Origin: Henricia sp. BOLD:AAB3569
Lineage: Eukaryota; Echinodermata; Asteroidea; Spinulosida; Echinasteridae
DNA length: 64,000 nt
Assembly (NCBI GenBank): GCA_037783545.1
Contig: JBBELK010000058.1
Span: forward strand, 124,001-188,000
Direction: 5' to 3'
Made by a program: the position numbers and the translations under genes. Position 1 is the stretch's first letter; each line of letters starts with the position of its first letter. Shown in pieces: positions 1-12,100 of this stretch. The notes under the pieces are model-generated. The model saw nothing but the letters and a program-made list of their open reading frames with translations, was not told the DNA's origin and searched no databases.

Positions 1-128
1 TATTTGCCCTAAAGATTCTTAATTTTTACTTTCAATAAATATGAGAAAATCGGTGATCCTTAGCAAATTTTGAGTTGTATGTTTATAAATCATTCTGTGG
101 TGCAGCAAATATTGACTGCAATGAGGGG

Positions 129-232
129 CATGGTTAAGATTATAGGCCCTCGGTGATCTCGAAGCCATGACTATGCCCCGAGGGGCATAGTCATGGCTTT
201 GAGATCACCTTGGGCCTATAATCTTAACCATG
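129..232. repeat. Hairpin element, two 51-bp arms with almost no loop
   Basis: The left arm (129-179) is matched by its reverse complement at 182-232 with a few mismatches; the centre reads TGCCCCGAGGGGCA. The arm starts CATGGTTAAGATTATAGG. A second copy lies at 41898-42030 in the other orientation, also next to AAATATTGACTGC. This looks like a small fold-back MITE. Confidence 0.75.
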
Positions 233-1655
233 ACCCGAATAAACGGCAGTCAGTTTGTTTTATATACTGAATGTGTAGATTTTTGTCATCTGGTTGTAAA
301 AAGTAGCGAGTCACAGTCATGACAGTGGTCCTTCGAGTTTCGGAAGCTGGTCTACGGCGGAAAAATTGTAGCATAATCACCTGAGCTGGCACTTTAGTAG
401 CACATTTCACCTGACAGTTTTCACTGTAGGCAACTTCTCTTATGGACTTCATCATCTACGACAAAACGACTTCGTCGAGATTCCGCCATTACCGTCCTGC
501 TGCTGAATGTTTACGTGAAGCGCCCAGCTGGTGCACAGCTACGCTAACACATGTAATGCGCGTGTCCGGAACCCGCTAAATGACTATGCCCGGTGGGCAT
601 AGACGTGCCGGGTCTAGCTGATTCACTGCCCCCACTTTTAACTAATCAGATGACAGGAATCTACGCATGAGGTATATAAACCAAATTATAGACCTTTCTT
701 TTTGCCAGCAGAGGTTGTAAGCCATAGTATGGATGGCCTTGACGTAATTCATTAATTTGACATTTTAAAATAAAGTTTAAAGCTGGGTGGAAATCTCCCT
801 TCATGTACTAAGAACATTTTATTCAGTCTTTTTCACGTGAAACTGAAAACGAAAGGTCACGTCAATCAACTCAAGCTGTGTGTGTGACGTCATAGCGAGG
901 AGACACAGAGCTGCTTCACTGTGGTGGAGTACCTAGCTCCTCGCAGCAAACACGTTGTATGCATGCACGGAACCGCGGATTTTCCACAGAGTTGCAAGTT
1001 TTACCACCACCAAGGCGGCATTTTATTGATATCAAAAATGAATTCAGTGTAACAACCACTGAGAAAATACACCGAAAACTTTTACAGATAAATAACGACT
1101 GGTGGTTTGTGCTATGCGGAAAGCATGCAACTTGCTTTGCAAAATAGTGACTGTCTCCTCGCTATGAAGTAGCGGGGTCAATGCATATCATTATGACGTC
1201 ATCCCCCCGTTTTTCTTTCTAATATAAAGTCAGCAATAAAGATAAGAAAAACGCAACTTTATCAAGTAACATCCGTTTTATAGAAAACTTTCAGTCCGGC
1301 TTTAACAAAAAAGCAGTTATATAAAAATAGTTAATTTTGGACAAAATGCTGCCCAGTGTTTGCAAAAGAAAGTACTGTATGGCAAATATTATAGTGATGA
1401 CAGTTTATCAACTTAGAACATTTCTTTGATTAAACTTTGCTTAAAAATAACTACGATCGGGTCTGGAAAACTAAACGATATAAATACAGTATCAAAATAT
1501 ATTTTTAACAAGTGAAATTGTGATTGGATCTTACAAAATGAGCGTTAATTTTAACGAGTTAAGGGCATTGCACAGCTTCATCCGATCTTCATTAGTGATT
1601 GCCCAACATGAGTAATACCGATCTTCGTTAAGTTAGATGTAGCGAACGATTCAAT
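233..1655. other. Non-coding stretch with minor inverted repeats
   Basis: No exon is recognised. A short palindrome, ATGCCCGGTGGGCAT, is at about 572-601. A short inverted pair, GCGAGGAGACACAG near 895 and CTGTCTCCTCGC near 1151, could bound a degenerate 300-bp element. Short open frames here lack domain or codon evidence. Confidence 0.4.
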
Positions 1656-2158
1656 AGGGAGGTGACGGATACGACATCGGTAACCGTGCACACTGAACTG
1701 GGTTTCGCACTGTGTGAATGTACGTGTGTATGTACATATATGCTAAATCCGCTCTTCGCTTGGCTTTGTTTTCAGCAGATATGACTCATTAAATTCGATC
1801 GGTATTCACGTAAGATGCATAAAAAATAAACAACTTATTAAAGGCACAGGCTCGTCAGCAATGCGCGCGCGCCAAATTAGTGCTACGATCGAAATACGCA
1901 GCTCCATAGCAAAGGCGTGGAGCTGCGTATTTCGTGGCACGAATTTGCCGCGCGCGCATTGCCGACTAGCCTGTGCCTTTAATCCATCACGGAAAAGGCG
2001 ACAAATCTGCATAACCGGTATCCGTTTTTATGCTACGCGTATGGAGGCCGATAACCGTTATTCACGCATATGAAAACATGTGTACTACGGTTACTCGTCA
2101 CGAGAAGCGCATAAAGTCATGACGTATCGGTATCCGTGACGGTGCGAAACCTCTCTAT
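1656..2158. mobile_element. Inverted-repeat element with nested TTAA MITE
   Basis: The ends read AGGGAGGTGACGGATACG on the left and, reverse-complemented, AGAGAGGTTTCGCACCGTCACGG on the right in shorter matching blocks. The right half (about 1995-2158) is repeated in opposite orientation at 40623-40788. A separate TTAA element (1838-1982) is inserted in the middle. Confidence 0.5.
1838..1982. mobile_element. TTAA MITE, GGCACAGGCTCG family
   Basis: This 145-bp element has TTAA at both ends and inverted termini TTAAAGGCACAGGCTCGT / CTAGCCTGTGCCTTTAA. Relatives are at 29978-30118, 38082-38186 and, as a half copy, 37959-37997. TTAA target duplication is typical of piggyBac-type transposition. 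No transposase is present. Confidence 0.8.
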
Positions 2159-2874
2159 TAAAGGGACACACCAGCTTTGTTGGGCTCGAAATAGACCCAT
2201 ACATTATGAAGCGTTTTCAAGAGTAAATTAGATATATCCTAATTCAAAAATTCAAGGTTAGGTGACTTTTCGTAACCAGATTCTGGTTCCGAAAAGTCTT
2301 GTGAGTTTGTTGTATTTCCCGGCCGTAGAAACCAGCGCGAGTTGCTTTTGTCATTCGCGGTTGGTTTCTCTTCTTTTTGGAAAATAATGTCCTACGAACA
2401 CTATGTACATACCGTATTTTCCAATTTGTACACAAATCTCCCAACAGATTTCATAAGAAGGGTTTCTGGGTGTTGATATAAATGAAAGAATATGTTCGCG
2501 GCGATAAATAATATCCGAAGAAAAAAAACGGCACAGGCCTATTGAGGGCGCTAAAGACACCAAAACGTTGCGTTCGAGTTGCTTCTCGAGTCAGCGCTTA
2601 CCATGCAAGGTGTGATGAGTCAGGGAAAACAAGGAATCGCGGTTAAACACGTGTCGACCCATATCGAATGCCACCTTTATTTACAAACACATGATACATA
2701 GTGACGGCTGGTAAAGCGTATAGCCCAACATTTGTCTCTTTTGTTAATTTTAAACACTTCTAGTTAATTACGTGACATTTTGATAATTGTTTTTCACAAC
2801 AACCATCGAAAAATTATTGTCAAGGATGCTAGATTGCTACATTATGTAAACAGTAAGCCGGTGTGTCCCTTTAA
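2158..2874. mobile_element. TTAA element, GGGACACACCGGC family, copy 1
   Basis: This 717-bp element has TTAA at both ends and termini TTAAAGGGACACACC / GGTGTGTCCCTTTAA. Related copies are at 49220-49997 and 55341-56172. It ends 55 bp beyond the stop codon of the minus-strand PPP6C paralog, so it probably lies in that gene's 3' UTR or just past it. A minus-strand AATAAA at 2676-2681 inside the element could act as a poly(A) signal. Confidence 0.75.
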
Positions 2875-2928
2875 CTAATCTCCGTCGAACAACGATTTCT
2901 CTGGCGAGAATGGGGTCTAAGACAGTAA

Positions 2929-3177
2929 TTACAAAAAGTAAGGAGTCGTAGCCGTGGAAGGAATGACCCTCTCCGAGTCCGGTACAGCATTGAAGATTTT
3001 ACTGACTTTGGTCTCGGCATCGCGGAATTCCAGAATAGACGCCACGTTACCACCGCGATAGCAGTAGTTGGGTGCAGACCATACAGTGACGAGCCTGTCG
3101 TCAAACATGTACTTGTAGCCCTCTTGCACAAGTTGGTGAGCACGACAGATTAGGGATAGGTCGTTGACGTGCTCAAA
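2929..3177 (-). CDS. PPP6C paralog exon 8 (C-terminus)
   Basis: The exon follows CCCACAG in phase 0 and encodes 82 residues ending TTPYFL and TAA. It includes the last metal ligand (CRAHQL) and [11 protein letters not shown] followed by GGN, where PPP enzymes normally have CGN. It has 21 differences from the canonical exon 8. Confidence 0.93.
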   Translation of the reverse strand, partial: FEHVNDLSLICRAHQLVQEGYKYMFDDRLVTVWSAPNYCYRGGNVASILEFRDAETKVSKIFNAVPDSERVIPSTATTPYFL

Positions 3178-6100
3178 CTGTGGGAGTGAAACAATATTTA
3201 AAACCTTAAATCACAAGTAGACCAACAAAGATGCCATCCCCACAATGGATACTGACATGAGTCAAGTCTCGAGTCAAATAGAAAAACATGAGCCTAAGCT
3301 ATAGGCCATTTCGACATTTTCGCGGCCATTTTGAAGGAGGTGCAAAGAGCGCCCTCAAGCGCCGCATGTGCGTGCACAAAACATATCTAAGGCGGCTTCG
3401 CGCACTGGATACAACTTCGCAATTAATTCTTTTGACTAATTAAATCGATGGCTTTGACTATAAAGCTGGTTGATTGTGATTCTATATGAATTGTTCTTAT
3501 GCTTCAGTTGAAAAATCAAAATTAAAAGTGTCTTCTTGTCTGAATAAATCGCATTTTAAGACCCCTTCTTATTTCCCAATTTCTCTAAGATTAAGGCGGC
3601 TTGATTCCCGCAATGCATACAACTTCGCAATTAATTTGTTTGACTAATTAAATCGATTGCTATGACGATAAAGCTGATTGATGATGATTCTACATGAATA
3701 TTTCTTATACTACAGCTGAAAAATAGTAACAAAAAGTGCCTACTTGTCTAAATAAATCGATTTTAAGACCCCTTCTTATTTCCTAATTTCTTTAAGCTAA
3801 GGCGGCTTAATTCGCGCACTAGATACAACTTCGCAATTAATTTTTGTGACTAATTAAATCGATGGCTATGACAACAAAGCTGATTGATGATGATTCTGCA
3901 TGAATATTTCTTATATTACAGTTGAAAAATCTTAACAAAAAGTGCCTACTCGTCAGAATAAATCGATCTTTAAGGCCCCCCTTTTTATCTCCCAGCTACT
4001 GTTTTTTTCAAGTAAATATCTTCGGAAAATGAAGTGTCTCTGACCACTTATCACAGAAGTATGTTATATAAAAAAAAGTGTGAACAGGCTTGATATTAGT
4101 TCGCAGCAAGAAAGGATAAACATAACCCTTTCAATAATTATTTTAACAAAATACAATTGTCAACATTTCTGGTAACTTATTACACTTTAGGCTATTAATT
4201 AATACCATGATAAAATATGATCTTTTCCTGGGAAATTTGTATTGTTTCTGTTAAACCGATCATGATTATTGGAACAAATGATAAAGATTTCAAAATTGTC
4301 ATGGTGTTTCGACTATTGAAATTAAGTGTCGTTTTATTTTCAAGAACAGCACGGTGAAAGAAGGAGTAAAGAAATGCGACTTTCTCCACGAGATCGACGG
4401 AGAGGTGAGATTGAGGCAAAGCCAAAATTATTTCACACAGATCAACATCCAGATGGCTCTAGCAGAGGCTAAACAAGTCTTAAGCGGGCCTCCCACTGTG
4501 CGATTTTTGCTACGAATTAGGTACGATTAGCTACGATTTAGGTCGATTATGTATACACTCTACACACAATCGTACCAAATCGTAGTTAATTGTACCTAAT
4601 TCGTGGCAAAAATCGCACAGTGGGAGGCCCGCTTTATTTTGTTATCTGGACTTAACAGGACACGTTCGTAAAAAAATACCTTTGACAAACAACATTATAA
4701 AAAAGTTGCAATGAGCGCAACAGTGTTCTTCAAAACCTGTGCCCTGTATATCAATAAAAACCTATACTTTTGCGGCACTTGTGATAAACAGTGGCTAGAC
4801 GCCACTGAGATAAAAGAGGACGAAATAGACTGGAGAGCATCCAATGTGACGTATGGTTCCAAGTGCCAAGGACTGAAATCTGACGACGATTTAAGCGATG
4901 TCACCTGGATCCATTCCAAGAAACTTTATTGGAAGAAAAGTGAAATGAGAAAAGAAGCCTTAAAAATCGATTTATTCAGACATTGGAACTTTTTGTTTTG
5001 ATTTTTCCACTGTAATATAAGAAATATTCATCAATCAGCTTTATTGTCATAGGCATCGATTTAATAAGTCAAACAAATTAATTGCGAAATTTTATCCAGT
5101 GAGCCAATTAAGCCGCCTTAGCTTAGAGAAATTATGAAATAAGAAGGGGTCTTAAAATCGATTTATTCAGACTGTATATAAGAAATATTCGTACAGAATC
5201 AACATCAATTAGGTTTTTGTCATAGCCATCGATTTAATTAGTCACAACAATTAATTGCGAAGTTGTATCTAGTGCGCGAATTAAGCCGCCTTAGTTTAGA
5301 GAAATTAGGAAATAAGAAGGGGTCTGAAAATCGAATTTATTTAGACAAGAAGGCACTTTTAGTTTCGATTTTTCAGCTGTAATATAAGAAATATTCATGT
5401 AGAATCATCATCAATCAGCTTTATCGTCATAGCAATCGATTTAATTAGTCAAACAAATTAATTGCGAAGTTGTATCCAGTGCGGGAATCAAGCCGCCTTA
5501 ATCTTAGAGAAATTGGGAAATAAGAAGGGGTCTTAAAATGCGATTTATTCAGACAAGAAGACACTTTTAATTTTGATTTTTCAACTGAAGCATAAGAACA
5601 ATTCATATAGAATCATAATCAACCAGTTTTATAGTCAAAGCCATCGATTTAATTAGTGAAAAGAATTAATTGCGAAGTTGTATCCAGTGCGCGAAGCCGC
5701 CTTCGATATGTTTTGTGCACGCACATGCGGCGTTTGAGGGCGCTCTTTGCACCTCCTTCAAAATGGCCGCGAAAATGTCGAAATGGCCTATTAGGCCACA
5801 AAATCTGTGGCAAACTCACGCAAATGAAATTTGGCCCACGGCTCTGATATTTGCTCAATAGGTGCACTCACCCCAGTTTATCAATATTCCGAAGAGTACG
5901 CATCGATCCGATGTCTAGTTTCGGTGAAATCGTGGGGACAGTTTGAGACATTACTTACAATGAAATTCACACTCTTTGACCAAAAATCAAATATGCGCAT
6001 GCGCGAGGGCGGAGAGGTCAACATAATAGCGCCATCTCGCGACGGCGTCGTCACGTACCAGCTGCACAACGGCTGTTTCATGAGAGAGCACATCGACTCT

Positions 6101-9100
6101 ATCGCGCGGTACGTTCTATAGATCTACACGTACAGCGCGCGCTGCACGCGATGCCATGCCGCCAAGCCAGACGTTTGATCATTTTCAGGTAGATATCGAA
6201 GTTGTTCGACATCATATTGCAAAGATAACTTTGATTTGCGACGTCTCTTGTACGCCACCATAGAGTCGATGTGCTCTCTCATGAAACAGCCGTTGTGCAG
6301 CTGGTACGTGACGACGCCGTCGCGAGATGGCGCTATTATGTTGACCTCTCCGCCCTCGCGCATGCGCATATTTGATTTTTGGTCAAAGAGTGTGAATTTC
6401 ATTGTAAGTAATGTCTCAAACTGTCCCCACGATTTCACCGAAACTAGACATCGGATCGATGCGTACTCTTCGGAATATTGATAAACTGGGGTGAGTGCAC
6501 CTATTGAGCAAATATCAGAGCCGTGGGCCAAATTTCATTTGCGTGAGTTTGCCACAGATTTTGTGTATAGCAGAAGACAGGGCTAAGGTTTTGAAAACCG
6601 AAGCACTGCTCGCGGGGCTAATCGTAGGGCTGCGATGGATCGTGGCTACTATGGGTGCTGCGGTGGATTTCACCAAACCCATCGTAAGCGTGATGCGTTC
6701 AATTATCGATATGTTTTTAATAAAACGGTCGTCGGCTACACGAGTTCAAAAAGTCTCCTTGTCCATTCTGCGTAATGCAAGCGCGCGTTAAATTTGGCAC
6801 GCAGCTTGCAGGACGCGTACCAATACATTTTGTGCAGTCATCAAGCGCGTAGGACGCGGTAGCATCATTAGGTGATCGGGCCAACAGCCCGATCACCTAT
6901 TACTCTCGTACGATTTCTTTGTCTTTTTTAGGTGATCGGGCTCAACCCGATCACCTATTGATATCGTACGATTTCTTTGTCTTTTTAGGTGATCGGGCTC
7001 AACCCGATCACCTATTGATATCGTACGATTTCTTTGTCTTTTTTTTTTTTTTTTCTTCTTTTTCCACTCAAACGTTTCCAGAGCTTTTCTTCGAAACGGT
7101 TCAAGCTATCAACTTGAAACTTGGTAGGAACATCAACCCCAATGTGAAGGTGTGCATACAAGTGTGACGTCACCGTGACGTCATCGGGTATCAAATTACA
7201 ACAAAAAAATGACCAAAATATGCATGTTTTAAAATACTTCCGTCTGGAAAACCACGTGACTCATGATCTTTGTATTTGGCAGGCTTATATATCAGATCAT
7301 GGCCAACAATTTTCTTCGTGTGGGCATTTTCATCTGACCCTTCCTTCTGGGGTCAATTTGAGGTCAAAGTTCAACGAAAACGAAAATCTCAATTTTTGCA
7401 CTTATTGAGCAACAATGCCCATCAAACCAAGCTGAATCTTTAACAAACTAAGTACAGGCATAGGTCCTATGGCAGACTTTCACCAGCGTGTATAATATTA
7501 TAATGGCATCAAGCGTGACGTCATCGTGACGTCATCAAGTATCAAATTACACCCCCAAAAAAACCAAAATATGCATATTTTAAAATGCTTCCGTCTTGAA
7601 AACCACGTGACCCAGGATCTTCGTATTTGGCAGGTTTATAGATGACATTCTGTGCTACAATTTTCTTTGTGTGGGCATTTTCAGATGACCCTTCCTTCTT
7701 GGGTCAAATGGAGGTCAAAGTTCAACGAAACTGAGAATCTCAGTTTTTACACTTACCAGCAACAATGCCCATCAAACCAAGCTGAATCGTTAGTAAATTA
7801 GATACAGACATAGGCCCTACGGCAGACTTTCACCAGAATGTATAGTATCATGATGGCATCAAGTGTGACGTAATCATGACGTCATCAGGTATCAAATTAC
7901 AAAAATTCAAAGGTTATTATTTCCAAAATTCATATCTCAAGAACCGTAATAGATACTTGAACAATTCTTTCACAACATGATAAGTCTAAATGAACTGAAC
8001 AAATCATACGATGTCATGACCCCTGTGTGACGCCTACTTCCGGTCCAAACCGGAAGTTGTTTGAAAATGTGCATTTTTTAAAGCGTTTTGAATGCAAATA
8101 GATTCAAAGTGGTAGTGAATTTGACCATATTTCTACGGAACGAAATGTTTCCACACATGTGGACTTTTTGACTATACCATTGGTGGCGTCATCACATGGA
8201 CGGTAGTTACGTAATGTGGTGTCAAAATACGCAAATTTGGAGCTGAATTGTTTAAAAATGCTGTATCTTGAGAACTACAGCAGATATTTGCATGATTCTT
8301 TCGTCACATTTAAGAACTTGATGTTTATCAAATTGTTGAACAATTTGTGCACAACATTGTGACGTCATGATATCGTCACAGGAGTCAAATTACAAAAATT
8401 AAATGGTTATTATTTCAAAAATCCATATCTCAAGAATCGTAATAGATACTTGAACAATTCTTTCACAGCATGATAGGTCGCAATGAACTGAACAAATCAT
8501 ACAATGGCATGACCCCTGTGTGACCCAAACCTCCGGTCCAAACCGGAAGAGGTCCGAAAATGTACACTTTTTTAGCATTTTGAATGCAAATAGAGCCAAA
8601 GTGGTAGGGAATTTCACCATAGTTCTACGGAACGAAATGTTCCCTCACATGTGGACTTTATGACTACATATATATACCACTGATGACGTCATCACGTGCA
8701 CGGTGGTTACGTAATGTGGAGAAATTATTTGTTGGGTCCCTTGATAATTAAGCTAACTCAGTCGTTTGAGGGCGCTATGCCAAGCCTCCACTAATCTGAC
8801 GATTTGCGCCCATATATAGTGCTCTACTTCTAAAAATAGAACTTGTATCTAGGCGGCCTGTCTCGGGTCAGAGGTCATAATGTATATTTTTAGGTAGGAT
8901 GTCTGGGCCACACGGCCAATGATATACACGTACGTGCGCGTGTAGTGAATAAGTCAGACAGACGAGACATAATAAGCAGGGCTTGATTTACAACCGAGAA
9001 AATTTGACTTTTGAAGATGTAAAACTGCTAGTTTCCGTGGCATCATCGCCACGAAAGTTGAATGAACACTTCGATAGCACAAGGACATTTACTTTTGGTG

Positions 9101-12100
9101 ACTTAGCTGTTGTATCTTGGGTGTAATTATGTACGGCTAGCCTTAGTCGGCGGACCAGAGTAAATATGTCTTCTCCCCGAAAACTGTGAATGTGACATGC
9201 TGGAAATCGTTGCTGTGTTGGAAATAAAATGGACATGGTGGACCGCAACTCAAGTTGACTGGAGCGTCAGTTTATTCTAGATGCAATTGAACCCTAACTC
9301 CCCACACTGCGTTATACTACAGTAATATGATATCAAATGACAAAATCTTTAGAACTGTAATAGATATTGAAAAGATTCTTTCACACATATAGGCCTACAT
9401 GTCAAAACTTGTTCTTCAGTAGATACTTGAACAATCTGTGCACACAATAGTAACGTTATGATGAGATTGACAATCATGACGTCATCAGATACACAATTTT
9501 AGCGTTGAATATAGTCAGAGTCATGTCTTGAGAATTCCAATACTTTTTCAACATCAAACAACTCAAGTTTTCAAACAATCTCAAAACTGTGTCGACATCA
9601 TCATTTCAATGTTTATGTCACCCGATCACCTTGCGTTTGTAAAAAACACAAACGCGAAGCTCTAGTTTTTTTTTTTTTTTTTTTTTTTTTCTTTTTCCAC
9701 TCAAACGTTTCCAGAGGTTTTCTTCAAAACGGTTCAAGCTATCAACTTAAAACTTGGTAGGAACATCAACCCCAATGTGAAGATGTGCATACAAGTGTGA
9801 CGTCATTGTGACGTCATTAGGTATCAAATTACAAACCAGAAATGACCAAAATATGCATGTTTTAAAATGCTTCCGTCTGGAAAACCACGTGACCCATGAT
9901 CTTCGTATTTGACAGGCTTATATATCAGATCATGGCCTACAATTTTCTTCGTGTGGGCATTTTCATCTGACCCTTCCTTCTGGGGTCAATCTGAGGTCAA
10001 AGTTCAACGAAAACGAAAATCTCAATTTTTGCACTTATTGAGCAACAATGCCCATCAAACCAAGCTGAATCTTTAAGAAACTAAGTACAGGCATAGGTCC
10101 TATAGCAGACTTTCACCAGCGTGTTTAATATTATGATGGCATCAAGCGTGACGTCATCGTGACGTCATCAAGTATCAAATTACACCTCCCAAAAAACCAA
10201 AATATGCATATTTTAAAATGCTTCCGTCTCGAAAACCACGTGACCCAGGATCTTCGTATTTGGCAGGTTTATAGATGACATTCTGTGCTACAACTTTCTT
10301 TGTGTGGGCATTTTCATCTGACCCTTCCTTCTGGGGTCAATTGGAGGTCAAAGTTCAACGAAAACGGAAATCTCAGTTTTTACACTTACCAGTAACAATG
10401 CCCATCAAACCAAGCTGAATCGTTAGTAAATTAGATACAGACATAGGCCCTACGGCAGACTTTCACCAGCATGTATAGTATCATGACGTCATCAGGTGTC
10501 AAATTACAAAAATTCAAAGGTTATTATTTTCAAAATTCATATCTCAAGAACCGTAATACTGTTCCACAGACGGACTACTTCTGTTATCGTAAACAGAGAG
10601 CCCCATATACTCCACACACAGCGCCCGTGGTTACTGCACATTCCTATGGGCACACACAACTTCCGGCGAGTTCGTGTCAGTGGTACACACTTCAACGCTA
10701 AAACGAATCAGGCTAAATAAGATCGGAACACTTCGGGTAAAGATTTGCGCGTTCTGATTGGCCGGTTGGCTTAGAAACGTCATCATCGGAAAAGAGTATG
10801 TTTCCAGCTAGCCTGGGGTCCATTCGCGTACAAAATCGACCGCGGGTTGCAACATTTGCGATCAAAAACATTTTTTCTCGTCCATAAAGCGATCCATAAT
10901 CAACGTGAATCACCAAGCGACAAGGTATGTATACAAAAGTAGACATTAAACAATCCTACCATACTGACAAAAAGTCCGTAAGGCCTACCATTTGTCGCAA
11001 AAATGTACTTTTAGGAGGGCATGTTGAGCAGGAATCCGAGACTTCGCTCGCGTGCAATGTCCACACCGACGTACGACCGAGTTCCACGCCGTGTGTAGGG
11101 CCGGGACGTACGGCGGTGGTGTGCCCACTGCATACGCGATGATCTCGTAATTCCCGTGAAACAAGCAATGATGCAGCGTTAGAAAACCTGCGTTTTACGT
11201 CAATCTGTGCAAAATTGTGTGCCAATTTTGTAACTGATATTGAATTTATTAACATTCAAAGACAATACGTGATATCAGATACACCAATTAAAGATATTTA
11301 GTTGTTACTTAACAAATGAAGGCAAATAATTTGTTGAGTAATATTATTCTTTGTCAATTATTTTTGCAGCTTTTCTGTGGTCCTCGTCCTGTGACATACC
11401 ACCAGTGAGCCTGAAGATGAAAAAGGGTAGTACGAGTCCCTTGATGATGCAGAATCGTCATCCATAGTTGAGCCTCCTGCCCGTAGTAACATCTGTAATT
11501 ACTATTATTTGTAAAGATTTAAATATAACCTCTAGGCTCCACATCCGTTTGTTTTGATCAAAACATAAATTATTTATCTCTGAAGAATAATACGTCATTC
11601 TCTTCTCTGTTTTGTATTTAATGTAACTTTGTAAGCAATTTGGAAAGTTGTACAGTTTGTGTGTGGATGCGCTACCTGTCATTCTTTTTTGCTGCCCTCA
11701 ATCCACACCTCTCCAAAATAGTATTGGCTTGGTAATTAACACATACAGTGATTGATTATGTCAATTAAATTATTGATGCAAGTCCCAATCTTGACTATAG
11801 ACAGATTTGATTATATCAGTATCTCTTATCAATCTATTTTTCAACATTAATTGGGGAAAAATAAGGTTCCCTTAACAATCAACATTTTTGCATAAATTAT
11901 GCAAATTATGGGATTTCAATATAAATTAATTATCTGTAGTTAAGCAGGTTTGATTATTACAATGTCTTGCATCATTTAATTAAAGTAAATACTTTAATTA
12001 AATGATGCAAGATGCATTGTAATAATCAAACCTGCTTAAGATAAATTTGAGAAAAATGAGTTTTCCCTTGAAAATTGACCGTTTTTGCATAAATTATTAA

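Larger units (their letters stand above)
3302..5790. mobile_element. 2.5-kb inverted-repeat element with subterminal ~205-bp repeat arrays
   Basis: The termini are inverted repeats of about 57 bp: TAGGCCATTTCGACATTT at 3302 and its complement ending at 5790. Inside each end lie tandem units of roughly 185-208 bp, each starting near GGCGGCTT and containing CTTCGCAATTAATT and ACTAATTAAATCGAT. There are three on the left (about 3391-3985) and about four on the right (4966-5700), in opposite orientation. The core carries a nested Harbinger-type MITE (4483-4634) and a 96-codon open frame (4711-5001). The superfamily is not established; a TA target duplication is possible. Confidence 0.7.

Noticed and set aside
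2929-3177. PPP4C or PP2A C-terminal exon
   Set aside because: The end TTPYFL and the ERVIP block match PP6; PP4 and PP2A end differently (DYFL with other upstream residues).
6150-6260. Minus-strand RYLPEND sequence resembling PPP6C exon 1
   Set aside because: It lies between exons 8 and 7 of the paralog, lacks a suitable donor, and the true exon 1 with KYLPEND was found at 35460-35531. Probably chance.
6872-7018. Rho-independent-type terminators (hairpin plus T-run)
   Set aside because: Bacterial termination does not apply here, and the hairpins match the ends of the neighbouring array units.
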